From assembly GCA_023250385.1 (NCBI GenBank), contig JAHFAU010000020.1, positions 1 through 18,420 on the forward strand: a stretch of 18,420 nt of DNA, given 5' to 3'. Shown piece by piece: positions 8,801 to 15,528 of this stretch (position 1 is the stretch's first letter; each line of letters opens with the position of its first letter). The stretch is from Anaerolineales bacterium (GTDB lineage Bacteria; Chloroflexota; Anaerolineae; Anaerolineales; E44-bin32). Position numbers and translations under genes: made by a program. The notes under the pieces were generated by a model. It saw nothing but the letters and a program-made list of their open reading frames with translations, had not been told where the DNA came from and did not search any database.

Positions 8801-9324
8801 CAGTAGATGTCGGCGAGCAGGACCTGCAAGTCCGGTCGCTCGGGGTCTTCTTGTAGTGCGGAGCGGAGCTCGGCGACCGCCTGGGCATAGAGCTCACCGT
8901 GGGCATACATTCGGGCGAGGGCGCCGCGGGTCAGACGGACCTTGTGCGGCTCGAGTCCGTCTCGTTTCCCGATCAAGCGCTTCATTTCTTGTTGGATGGC
9001 TGGATTGGCAGGATTCGTCTCGAAGGCCCGCTCCATGTGCCAGATGGCTGCGTCCAAATTGCCCTCGTCTTCGCGAACGATCGCCATGCCAATGTGAGCG
9101 ACGAAATCGTCGGGTGCCGCAGAAAGCACGCGTTGAAAGATATCCGCCGCGTCCCCGTAGCGCTTGGCCTCCAGGTAGGCCTTCCCCAGATGGCGATAGG
9201 TCTCGAGGTGCTTGGGATAGCCGTGGAGGATATGGCGGCAGTGCGCGATCGCCTCTTCGAGCCGCTCACGCTCGATGAGCTCGTCGATCTGCTTGGTGTA
9301 GGCGCGCAGCGTCACTTCAGGCAT
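5818..9324 (-). CDS. Giant TPR scaffold protein with a W-motif (PxWLxxL) array
   Basis: The 1168-residue product has no signal peptide or membrane segment, so it is predicted to be cytosolic. Residues about 1-240 are tetratricopeptide repeats, for example 'AYLEAKRYGDAADIFQRVL' and 'AVAELRSALQEDP'. Residues about 290-1030 are acidic, Pro/Glu/Ala/Ser-rich and probably disordered, carrying about 20 copies of a short tryptophan motif (separate entry). The C-terminus (about 1085-1168) returns to TPRs, such as 'ALERSPDSATLWQVLGDAY'. TPRs bind partner proteins, so the layout suggests a tethering scaffold; that is inference. The ATG at 9324 has GAGG seven nucleotides upstream and a 13-bp palindrome at 9342-9354. 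The 5' end is duplicated at 14645-14890. A terminator follows the stop codon. The long open frames antisense to it come from its GC-rich repetitive composition. The protein function is unknown. Confidence 0.9.
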   Translation of the reverse strand: MPEVTLRAYTKQIDELIERERLEEAIAHCRHILHGYPKHLETYRHLGKAYLEAKRYGDAADIFQRVLSAAPDDFVAHIGMAIVREDEGNLDAAIWHMERAFETNPANPAIQQEMKRLIGKRDGLEPHKVRLTRGALARMYAHGELYAQAVAELRSALQEDPERPDLQVLLADIYWQTDQPTEATSLSNRILEKLPYCLIANRILAAGLQAGERVEEAAVFHRRIAGLDPYAAFVESAMADPASVEPSAVMLEKLEWQAGEPQPASRQPGWAATLGYEMQQQRRRSEEGEELPQTGPLPPWLEPGEPRPFEMKAEAELREEIGRADQPGELAPGPKESDWMPELDAAESAAPADPALEWDAGSAPTPGPAPSWMSEIEGQSKGSPSAPLEKESAIPDWMEEAGWGESSGEGTDRPVSFSDEELEILEAGELPPEPPAAGELAPAELPDWIHGMAPVDREEPEGEAEEGEEPSLPSWVSEKPPAAERTGRTFRQPPSEVGPDLERAPESTFPKAESDGKELPTWITEDSPGATETIVTWLGGRTSEPTESVDEPAGDLPSWMRDTGPLEEALSGDETPPSGLPRSVAPEAGQGEPTSPPELPGWLSAVAVAAAREEPPASPVVPPEEPADIGQASPTASEVPDWLSAAMESREQVVEAGGPSAEESSVAQELPEAAPSWLTGLGEIGEVAEPAAELAEPAPQQAGGLQAQAGVETPDWLKGLAEEGADTVEIRGARSAEAPDWLREIAVPGSVSSAETDESTGRIETAPDWLEGLAEEPEPLAAPREGPDWLEGLREEPAAPPEPRSEFARAAPERVREEAPPEPEPAAEDDAVLSWLEGLAARQSDASVPERILETQPAAPILEQRKIPEEAEEGLEWLEQLAEQRGLDVDVSAPRPPARAPELEPEPTPEPVEAEPTAIDTAPDWLTRMGTQRLPKVEIPAEPPAEKAEAQVWSELDWARDEIPAAEPASARPAQVAAEHVSAERVTAQTPTEPEQQDEVPGWLAEAAERAEPSPSAPTLPGGIARGQIDAPAADAWPAPPPPVDRPIPVEPRVEPPPPAVERIVPAEPRRSVPAAAVPARRAKPDPTKVLEDSRQALAAGDLGSAAKLYSGLIKRREVLGQVIEDLRIALERSPDSATLWQVLGDAYLKDDRTAEAIEAYRKGMEAS
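6300..8440 (-). repeat. Array of about 20 tryptophan linear motifs inside the TPR protein
   Basis: The encoded motif is roughly Pro-x-Trp-[Leu/Met/Ile/Val]-x-x-[Leu/Met/Ala]. Examples in order from the N-terminus: LPPWLEPG, SDWMPEL, APSWMSEI, IPDWMEEA, LPDWIHGM, LPSWVSEK, LPTWITED, LPSWMRDT, LPGWLSAV, VPDWLSAA, APSWLTGL, TPDWLKGL, APDWLREI, APDWLEGL, GPDWLEGL, VLSWLEGL, GLEWLEQL, APDWLTRM, VPGWLAEA. Spacers vary from about 20 to 50 residues and are acidic. The DNA of the units differs, so this is a protein-level repeat kept by selection or old duplication and not a recent DNA tandem array. The C-terminal half of the array is closest to a PDWLEGL consensus. Confidence 0.85.
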
Positions 9325-9331
9325 GTGACCG

Positions 9332-9335
9332 CCTC
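9332..9335 (-). promoter_or_regulatory. Ribosome binding site of the TPR gene
   Basis: GAGG on the minus strand, seven nucleotides before the ATG at 9324. It is also preserved in the duplicated copy, at 14861-14864. Confidence 0.6.
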
Positions 9336-9341
9336 ACGAAT

Positions 9342-9354
9342 TGAGTATGACTCA
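9342..9354. promoter_or_regulatory. Palindrome upstream of the TPR gene, candidate operator
   Basis: TGAGT-ATG-ACTCA, a perfect 5-bp inverted repeat with a 3-nt spacer, 18-30 bp before the TPR start codon. The same site is unchanged in the duplicate at 14871-14883, near the outer edge of the repeat. The size and place suit a small dimeric regulator, or overlap with the promoter. No regulator is identified. Confidence 0.35.
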
Positions 9355-9592
9355 TTAGGGGCTGTTTCGCAAGGTAACCTTAGTTACGGAACGAACCGGG
9401 CCGCCAAAGGGGCAAATAGTCGAACTCATGTTCTCCGATGCCATCACGCGGCCGTGGCTTGGTTCTCCTTAACCTGCCATTTGGGAAGTGGCGGAACTTC
9501 CATTGATCGGAGAGGGCGCGAGCGGGAGGTTGCCCATCCATACAGCCGTTCTCGTTCGCACCGAGTTGTGGCCCTTGGCCCTGATGGTGCCT

Positions 9593-9626
9593 CCCTCTGT
9601 GTCTATGATGTGTTGGACACAGAGGG
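9593..9626. other. Long hairpin in the gene-poor stretch 9362-9956
   Basis: A perfect 11-bp inverted repeat (CCCTCTGTGTC / GACACAGAGGG) with a 12-nt loop, lying between two divergent genes. No T-run follows on either strand, so it is not a standard terminator. On the minus strand it lies in an open frame (about 9687-9469) that ends upstream at a TAG and encodes no family I recognise. Apart from this hairpin and the transposase-like remnant at 9740-9912, I see nothing identifiable in the 9362-9956 stretch. Confidence 0.5.
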
Positions 9627-9739
9627 CAGCCCCTTGCCTGTCACCGTATGTCTTATCCATGGTTGGAACGCCTTGCTTGTTTCCCTGCTAAACAAGCCAT
9701 CGCCTCTCGGTAGCATTGTAGTGTTCTTGTGGGTCGTCG

Positions 9740-9912
9740 TGTTCGGAAGGCTGTGAGTCCCGAACCAGCGCCTCATTCGCCGGGACCGACTAGGTTTTCG
9801 GCTTCCAGTGATTTGCGCATCCGGATCAGCAGCCGCCCGCCCGCAGAGTATCGCTAGCCAAGCCTGCCCCGATCTTGCGCAGGTAATCCAGAAGTGCAAT
9901 AGTGGGGTTGGC
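9740..9912 (-). pseudogene. Probable IS256 (mutator-type) transposase N-terminal remnant
   Basis: On the minus strand, 'LLDYLRKIGAGLASDTLRA' in one frame is followed after a frameshift by 'RLLIRMRKSLEAENLVGPGE', a stop, and then 'LTAFRTRRPTRTLQC'. In order and spacing these resemble the start of IS256-family transposases: an LRK helix, 'DFLRE', 'LLxxxMExEVxxLxGAxxYER', then 'TAYRNGYRxRT'. At least one frameshift and one stop break it, and the catalytic DDE part is missing. I judged this by eye against remembered family patterns, so confidence is modest. If true, an insertion sequence once sat next to the TPR gene start, where the 246-bp duplication ends. Confidence 0.33.
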
Positions 9913-9956
9913 CACTGTTTTGATCCTTGGCCGCTTCTGCGATCGACTTAGTTAGG

Positions 9957-11501
9957 ATGACTGCCCGAAAGAAACTGCTCATTTCGTGGTTCATAGCGCT
10001 GGTCGCTATTGGCATTCGATTGGTCAGCGGCCCGCATCCGATCGACGATGCCTACATCACCTTCCGCTATGCGCGTAACCTGGCCGAAGGTCATGGCCTG
10101 GTCTACAACCCAGGGGAACGTGTCCTAGGCACTTCAACTCCGCTCTACGCATTAGTTCTTGCCTCCCTCGCCGCCGGTCTTGGCGCGGATCGGTTGCCGC
10201 ACTACGCGCTGTGGGTCAACGCGATTTCAGGTGGAGTGGCCTCAATTCTGGTCTTTCGCCTCGCCAGCAAATTGGGGCTGGCACCGCTGACCGCCGGTCT
10301 GACGGGGATGCTCCAGGCCCTATCCCCACTGAGTATTCGTTACGCGCTGGGAGGCATGGAGATCTGCCTGACCACCGCCCTCTTACTTGGCTCCTACTCG
10401 GCACATCTAGAAGGCAGGAATATATGGAGGGCAATCTTTGGAACGATCGTAGTGTTCTCGCGCCTGGATGCCGCGCTTGCTATAGCACTGTTCATTGCCT
10501 TCGAGCTACTTCGAAATCGGCGGATTCCATGGACCACCCTGGGCATGGTGGCTGCAGCCATAATCCCCGCCGCGATCGCAGCCGAAATTGCCTATGGCTC
10601 CGCACTCCCTCAGTCTGTCCTTGCCAAAAGCACATCGGTGTATCAGTCTCCTGTACAAACGAATGCCTTCCAATTCGCCTATCATTTTGGCGGCCTGATC
10701 ATGGGGCCGGCGGTGGGGATATCCGCCAAAGGCAACTTCCTAATTCCGTCCGAGCTCCAATCCTTGCTGGCATGGGCTCTGCTCATTCCACAGGCCACTT
10801 TGTGGATCGTGGGAGCAATTGCAGCCATACGGCTGGATTCGCGCTGGGCAGCGTTCTTCGCATTTGCTCCCGCGTACGTTCTCATCTACTCCGTTCTGGG
10901 TCTCATGGGTTCGTTGGTCGCCGAATGGTACATGCCTGCCTTATTCCCCTTTTACATTCTCGGGATCGCGTTCGGCGTCCGTCGATTTTTTGGGCTGTTG
11001 GAATACCGCGGCTGGCGCGCGGGTTCATCCGTAGTGCTCGGCTTGTTTCTCGCAGCCGAACTGGCTGGGCTTAACCTCGGGAGGAAACCAGCCGCGGGGT
11101 GGTGGGTTCCACGCAGTGTCTTGGTCGAGCGTGAGGCTCTGTACCAGGAGGCTGCGGCGCGTTTCCTGTCCGACTTGGAAGCCAATAGCACGGTAGCGGC
11201 GCCTGAGATTGGCGCGCTCGGCTATTACTGTGATTGCCGGATCTTCGACACCGTTGGCCTGGTTTCTCCGAGCGCGCTGCGCTACTACCCGGTACCGGTG
11301 GAAGCCGTTGTCGCAATATACGCCGTGCCGTCCGAGTTGATACGGGACACGACACCGGAATATCTAGTCAGCCTGGAGGTCTTTATTCGCCGCACTTTAT
11401 TGGACGACGAGTGGTTCTTGACCAACTATCGCCGCATCGGGAGGCTTGAGACGACGGCATTCGCCAGCGATGGGCTCTTGATTTTCGAGCGAACCTGGTA
11501 A
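9957..11501 (+). CDS. GT-C type membrane glycosyltransferase (arabinofuranosyltransferase-like)
   Basis: A polytopic membrane protein of 514 residues. GT-C enzymes take a sugar from a polyprenyl-phosphate donor and add it to an acceptor outside the cytoplasmic membrane. After the first membrane segment the loop reads 'HPIDDAYITFRYARNLAEG', with the paired acidic residues expected at the GT-C active site, and then 'GLVYNPGERVLGTSTPLYAL', typical of bacterial arabinofuranosyl/mannosyltransferase-like proteins. About ten hydrophobic segments follow. The soluble C-terminus contains 'APEIGALGYYCDCRIFDTVGLVSP', a pattern common in these proteins. The ATG at 9957 is preferred to a TTG at 9927 because the membrane anchor begins right after it; neither has a good Shine-Dalgarno sequence. 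It converges with the next glycosyltransferase, with 62 bp between the stop codons. The fold class is secure; the sugar and acceptor are not known. Confidence 0.85.
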   Translation: MTARKKLLISWFIALVAIGIRLVSGPHPIDDAYITFRYARNLAEGHGLVYNPGERVLGTSTPLYALVLASLAAGLGADRLPHYALWVNAISGGVASILVFRLASKLGLAPLTAGLTGMLQALSPLSIRYALGGMEICLTTALLLGSYSAHLEGRNIWRAIFGTIVVFSRLDAALAIALFIAFELLRNRRIPWTTLGMVAAAIIPAAIAAEIAYGSALPQSVLAKSTSVYQSPVQTNAFQFAYHFGGLIMGPAVGISAKGNFLIPSELQSLLAWALLIPQATLWIVGAIAAIRLDSRWAAFFAFAPAYVLIYSVLGLMGSLVAEWYMPALFPFYILGIAFGVRRFFGLLEYRGWRAGSSVVLGLFLAAELAGLNLGRKPAAGWWVPRSVLVEREALYQEAAARFLSDLEANSTVAAPEIGALGYYCDCRIFDTVGLVSPSALRYYPVPVEAVVAIYAVPSELIRDTTPEYLVSLEVFIRRTLLDDEWFLTNYRRIGRLETTAFASDGLLIFERTW

Positions 11502-11563
11502 GGAGGAGCTTGAGAGTCCGCGATGGGTCTTCAAATCGGCCACCCCGAGGGTAGGCTATTGGA

Positions 11564-13579
11564 CTACCCGGTGCAAGCCACGCGGTATAGTGCCGCCCAT
11601 TCGTCGACGAATTCCGGTTGGAGACAGCCTGCATCCCGCCACTCGATCAAAGTCCGCGAGGCTTGCTCCATCACGCCTCTCGGGTCATGTTGAAGTAGAA
11701 AGTCCAAGTCTTCCCAGCTCAGCAAGACATAGCTGATGTTACGGGAGCTGAACCACTCTCCAAGCGAAGTCGCTCCTGGCAATTCGACGATCTCGGCGGC
11801 CCAGCGGAAGTGATCCGGATCGGGAACACACCAGGGCAAGCAGTAGTAGCCTCTGCCGTCGCCCAAGAGCAATACACGATCAGCCTGACGGATCAGCTCT
11901 CCGCCTGCTTTCATAGCGGGGTAATCCCGAACCGTCCGAGACAGATAGGCCTCCCGACTCTCGGCTCCAACGATCACGGGCACGATCCGAGAATCCAAAG
12001 TCATCCGGATCTGATAGAAGAGTGTGATCGAGGTTAACCCGAGCGCCAACCCAGCGACCGGATTGATGTGCAACCAAGAGCGGCGTCTTGCCCCAATTCC
12101 CTCGATAACATGCGCGGCACCGATCGAAAGCGCCGGGTAGATCGGCAACAGAAACCGGATCTGTTGGGAGCCGAATGACCACAGCGCAAAGCGCGCGAGG
12201 GCGATGATGATCAGCGCGCGAACCCCGGCAGCTGAGCCGCGCCACGGAAAGAGCACAACGAGCGGGAACAGCACGCTTGGAATATCGATCTGGTTCATGA
12301 CGGAACCGAACCGGTCGTGATGCGCGTAGATGTTCCAGGGAAGCAGGAGATAGTCCAGGAGCTGTCGACCCGTGCCAAAGCTGGTCAAGTAGGCAGTGTA
12401 GAGCTCTACTCTGGTGGGATCCCAGCCCGGTCCGCCAAGCACGAGGGGATAAACCGGGTTAGCGAACCAGATCGTGTTCTTGATGTACCAGGGCGCAGCA
12501 ACCAAGGCCGCCGGCGCCAAGAACCTCAGCATCTGGCGGAGTAGGGTTCGGCCGCCAGCATCTTTGGCCGTAAGAACGAGGAATCCACCGAGTATCGCTA
12601 CCCCGAATAGGCCAAGGTATTTGCTGGCCAGGGCGAGCCCCGTCAGGCTCCCGCTCAGTACAAGCCAACGAGAATCCTTCTCTGCGTGCCATCTCAACAT
12701 GGCCGCCAGAGCGAGGAACTCGAAGGCGCTCCAGCCCAAGTCGATGTAGGCAAAACTCGCCCAGACCGGGATGGTTGGGACTCCTAATAGAACGGCCACC
12801 GACAACCACGACCCTCGGATGGATAACCACCGGCGGGAGACGACATAGGTACCTCCGACAAAGAGCAATCCAAAGCAATAATGGATCAACTTTGGGAACA
12901 CGTCGTCCCGAAAGGCCATACCCAGCGCGAACAGCATCTCGATGGTGAAGGGTCCATTGATATACCCATTGTCGGACGATGGGTACAAGCTGCCGGCTTC
13001 CAGAAAGAGCTTTGGGCCGAGCAGGTGGTACATCAAGCCATCGTAATCCGACGGCGGGGTCAGGGAGTGTATGAATGCCAGCAGAGCGATTGCCAGTGCA
13101 GCTACCGCGATCGCTCGCTCCAGACCGGCCAGGCATTTCCACATTTCCAGGGCCCGGCGAGGCAGCGTTCCAAATTCCTTAGCGAGTTGAGCCAGCCTCG
13201 GAGAAAGCCACCAAGCCAAGCCCAGCAGCAGGAGGGACACGCCCGCGCGACTCAGCCACCCTGCGAAACCCAGCCCGAGCACTGCGTAGGCGAGCGCCCC
13301 GCTCCCCAGCGCGAATCCAAAGACCAATTTTTCGGGATTCGACATCGCCTGCGGGTTCAGGCGGCCGAGTATGCGTGCCCCCAGCGCCATCGTCAGGCCG
13401 ATGACGAGGATCAAAAACGCCAGGGTGAGCCCCAAATCTCGGATGGCGGCTGACCCCACGGCGGCAGGATCCCGCGGAGGAAAGATGGCCCTGGCGCCGA
13501 TCAGCAGACCGGCGAGCAAGGTGGGGACGATCCGAGTCCGGGCTAGAACTCCTGGTGTCAATTGAAGACGTGCTGCCAT
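11564..13579 (-). CDS. GT-C/GT39-like polytopic membrane glycosyltransferase
   Basis: The product has 671 residues and about a dozen or more membrane segments. The first large extracytoplasmic loop has 'PPSDYDGLMYHLLGPKLFL', the acidic Asp-x-Asp type motif followed by Tyr-His, as in bacterial dolichyl-phosphate-mannose/ArnT-like (GT39/GT83-like) enzymes. Further features are 'ALASKYLGLFG', 'APWYIKNTIWFANPVYPL' and 'QIRFLLPIYPALSI', all recurrent in this class. The soluble tail (about 540-671) lacks a known domain. The ATG at 13579 opens directly into a hydrophobic region. A strong hairpin (13621-13645) lies about 40 bp upstream, so the gene probably has its own promoter in that gap. It converges with the glycosyltransferase at 9957. 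The likely role is adding a sugar from a lipid-phosphate donor to an envelope polymer, glycolipid or protein; the exact substrate is unknown. Confidence 0.83.
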   Translation of the reverse strand: MAARLQLTPGVLARTRIVPTLLAGLLIGARAIFPPRDPAAVGSAAIRDLGLTLAFLILVIGLTMALGARILGRLNPQAMSNPEKLVFGFALGSGALAYAVLGLGFAGWLSRAGVSLLLLGLAWWLSPRLAQLAKEFGTLPRRALEMWKCLAGLERAIAVAALAIALLAFIHSLTPPSDYDGLMYHLLGPKLFLEAGSLYPSSDNGYINGPFTIEMLFALGMAFRDDVFPKLIHYCFGLLFVGGTYVVSRRWLSIRGSWLSVAVLLGVPTIPVWASFAYIDLGWSAFEFLALAAMLRWHAEKDSRWLVLSGSLTGLALASKYLGLFGVAILGGFLVLTAKDAGGRTLLRQMLRFLAPAALVAAPWYIKNTIWFANPVYPLVLGGPGWDPTRVELYTAYLTSFGTGRQLLDYLLLPWNIYAHHDRFGSVMNQIDIPSVLFPLVVLFPWRGSAAGVRALIIIALARFALWSFGSQQIRFLLPIYPALSIGAAHVIEGIGARRRSWLHINPVAGLALGLTSITLFYQIRMTLDSRIVPVIVGAESREAYLSRTVRDYPAMKAGGELIRQADRVLLLGDGRGYYCLPWCVPDPDHFRWAAEIVELPGATSLGEWFSSRNISYVLLSWEDLDFLLQHDPRGVMEQASRTLIEWRDAGCLQPEFVDEWAALYRVACTG

Positions 13580-13620
13580 GGCGAGCGATTGTACAGAGAC
13601 CAGCTGTTTTGGAATAGCAA

Positions 13621-13645
13621 GCGGGCCGGCGTGTGGCCGGCCCGC
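13621..13645 (-). terminator. Strong hairpin after the hppA remnant
   Basis: A perfect 10-bp GC-rich inverted repeat (GCGGGCCGGC / GCCGGCCCGC) with a 5-nt loop. It begins 25 bp after the hppA stop codon on the minus strand. The bases after it (TTGCTATTCC) are not a real T-run, so it is a weak classical terminator at best. It may also insulate the glycosyltransferase that starts at 13579. Confidence 0.5.
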
Positions 13646-13670
13646 CAGGCTAACAAAGCTGTGGAGTGTA

Positions 13671-14853
13671 TCAATCCATTGCTGGGGGTTCTGCCAGTTT
13701 CAGTTCCGGTGCCGGCCGCTTGCTCTGTCCGATCGCCCAGACCAACAGCCCGACCAGGCCCAACACGATCAACCAGCCTGCCGCCCCCAGCTGCTCGTAC
13801 TGCACGACGATGGGGGCAATGATCACCGACACCAGATTGACCACTTTGAGCATGGGGTTCAAAGCCGGACCGGCCGTGTCCTTCATCGGATCTCCGACCG
13901 TGTGGCCCACGACTCCCGCCAAATGCCGCTCGGAGCCTTTGCCGGTGTTTGCGGAGGGATTCGCCGGCTCGTCTTCGATGGTCTTTTTAGCGTTGTCCCA
14001 GGCGCCGCCGGCGTTGTTCATGAACACTGCCAGGAGTTGGCCTGAGAGGATGATCCCTGCTAGAAACCCGCCCAGCGCCTCGGCCTTGAGCACCAGCCCA
14101 ACCAGGATCGGGGTCAGGACTCCCAGCAGCGCCAACGGGCGGAGCTCCTGTTGGGCGGCTCCGGTCGAGATCGCTACCGCCTGGGTGTAGTCCGGGGCGG
14201 CCTTGCCTTCCAACACGCCCAGCTTGAACTGCTGCCGGACTTCCTCGACGATCAAGGCGGCTGCCCGGCTGACGTCCACCAGGAAGGATCCGAAGAGGGC
14301 GACCGCTGCGATCACGGCCGAGCCGATCGCCACACCCTTGGTGATAGCCTTGGTCGTGTTTCCCACTGCGTCCAGTTCAGCCATGATCTGGCGGGCCTGT
14401 ACCGTATCGCGGTCGTCCTCCCCCTGCCAGGCCATTTGGCCGATTCCGTTGGCATTGTCTGCGATCGGGCCATAGGAATCCATCGCCACGTTGTTTCCGG
14501 TCAGATTCAGCATGCCGATGCCGGTCAATGGCGATCGCCAGCAGCACCCCCGCGGTGGCGGCCAGGAATGGCCGCCACCAGCCACCCGGCACCTCTCGCA
14601 TATAGAAGAATCCGACGATTCCGAACAGCACCACCCAAATCGCCGCCGCAGAAAGAACGCGTTGAACGATATCCGCCGCATCCCCGTAGCGCTTGGCCTC
14701 TAGGTAGGCCTTCCCTAGATGGCGATAGGTCTCGATGTGCTTGGGATAGCCGTGGAGGATATGGCGGCAGTGCGCGATCGCCTCTTTGAGCCGCTCACGC
14801 TCGATGAGCTCGTCGATCTGCTTGGTGTAGGCGCGCAGCGTCACTTCAGGCAT
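13671..14853 (-). pseudogene. hppA: Broken membrane H+-pyrophosphatase gene fused to a TPR 5' end
   Basis: Intact HppA (about 670-800 residues, many membrane segments) pumps H+ using pyrophosphate hydrolysis. Here three pieces lie in a row on the minus strand. (1) 14853 to about 14645: ATG plus the first ~69 TPR-protein codons. (2) About 14644-14530, still in frame: a hydrophobic HppA-like stretch, 'AIWVVLFGIVGFFYM' to 'VLLAIAID'. (3) About 14530-13671, in another frame: the C-terminal HppA part with 'NVAMDSYGPIADNANGIGQM', 'GNTTKAITKG', 'GGAWDNAKKTIED' and 'VGDPMKDTAGPALNP'. The N-terminal half of HppA and the part between pieces 2 and 3 are missing. The family's GDTxGDP motif reads GHTVGDP, losing a conserved Asp. 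Lys and Thr in GNTTKAITKG are the signature of K+-independent enzymes. The fused frame stops at 14377. The remnant cannot encode a working pump. HppA identity is firm; real rearrangement versus assembly chimera is open. Confidence 0.88.
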
Positions 14854-14890
14854 GTGACCGCCTCACGAATTGAGTATGACTCATTAGGGG
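14645..14890 (-). repeat. 246-bp direct repeat, copy 2 (TPR 5' end duplicated)
   Basis: Partner of 9116-9361. Of the 7 differences, 4 are silent and 3 change residues (Glu to Lys in 'ERLKEA', Leu to Ile in 'KHIE', Phe to Val in 'DIVQR'). Upstream of it lies a methyltransferase pseudogene; downstream it joins hppA at CTTTCTGCGGC. It retains start codon, Shine-Dalgarno sequence and palindrome, so it could still drive transcription and translation of the chimeric frame. Confidence 0.9.
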
Positions 14891-14961
14891 TCTTTCTGCT
14901 AGATTACGGCCGTGGGAGGGCAAGCCTACAAATGATTCGATCATTCGGCACCCTCGCGATA

Positions 14962-15381
14962 CTATGGTTTCACAGGCGTCCGGCCGGTCGCCAGGGTCGT
15001 AACGACCACCACACCAACCGTCCGAACCACGCGTCGGGTTTCTTTGAACAGCACGACCAGCCTCGACTGATCCAAGTGCTCGACGATGGTCAGTATGGAA
15101 ATCGCGCTGAAGAATCCCTCCTCGAAGGGCAGAGTTGGGTCCTCGTTAAGATCTAAGTTGTGGAACGTGATTCCAAGCAAGCCATCCCCCATCGGAAGCT
15201 GATCGACGGAAAGCTTCCCCTTGAGGGAGGTGTGGGCCAAGAAGTATGGGCAGTTCCCACGACCGACATCTAGGATTCAACCATCCCGCAGGTGCGGGGG
15301 GATGAACCGATCCGCCATACTGGCGCGCTGCTTCGCCAGGAGGGGTTCCAAGAGCCCATTTCCGCGTGTCCCTCGTTGCAA
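14962..15381 (-). pseudogene. Truncated class I SAM-dependent methyltransferase with an internal stop
   Basis: On the minus strand one frame reads 'GNGLLEPLLAKQRASMADRF', 'IPPHLRDG', a TGA at 15279-15277, then 'ILDVGRGNCPYFLAHTSLKG', 'NLDLNEDPTLPFEEGFFSAI' and 'EHLDQSRLVVLFKETRRVV'. This is the order of a class I methyltransferase: the SAM-binding glycine motif 'ILDVGxG', the Asp/Asn-rich motif II region, the 'PFEEGFFSAI' strand and the EHL helix of Methyltransf_11/25. The TGA sits where an Arg (CGA) would be natural, so it looks like a single C-to-T change. The glycine motif has Arg where Cys is common. The frame ends at 14962 just after the 'TTLATG' strand, so the C-terminal third is missing and the break lies about 70 bp from the 246-bp repeat. 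The start is uncertain (TTG at 15381 suggested). TGA recoding is not excluded, but the truncation argues for a dead gene. Confidence 0.75.
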
Positions 15382-15528
15382 GATTGTCCCAGGAACCAGT
15401 CTATCACTCACCGAGGATCGCGGCCGACCGGCCACCCCCGATCCTCGCTGAAATGCCACAAAGATTAGGGTGCAGATGATAGACGGGCTGGCCTGGTGCG
15501 CGCCCGGTCCTATTGACAAGGCTGCGCA

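Larger units (their letters stand above)
9116..9361 (-). repeat. 246-bp direct repeat, copy 1 (5' end of the TPR gene)
   Basis: It aligns without gaps to 14645-14890 at a constant offset of 5529 bp, with 7 mismatches by my hand alignment (about 97% identity). It covers TPR codons 1 to about 69, the Shine-Dalgarno sequence, the palindrome and the bases up to TTAGGGG. The flanks on both sides are unrelated to those of copy 2. No target-site duplication or terminal inverted repeats mark it as a transposable element. Confidence 0.9.

Noticed and set aside
8899..9756. 285-codon plus-strand open frame across the TPR start
   Set aside because: Most of it is antisense to TPR coding sequence and to its upstream region. 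The same antisense peptide reappears at the duplicate near 14719, which follows from the DNA repeat.
10211..11074. 287-codon open frame overlapping the first glycosyltransferase
   Set aside because: It is in another frame of a clear membrane protein gene, with Arg/Ser-rich sequence and no domain.
12459..13142. 227-codon minus-strand open frame inside the second glycosyltransferase
   Set aside because: A shadow frame on the same strand as the real gene, without a motif.
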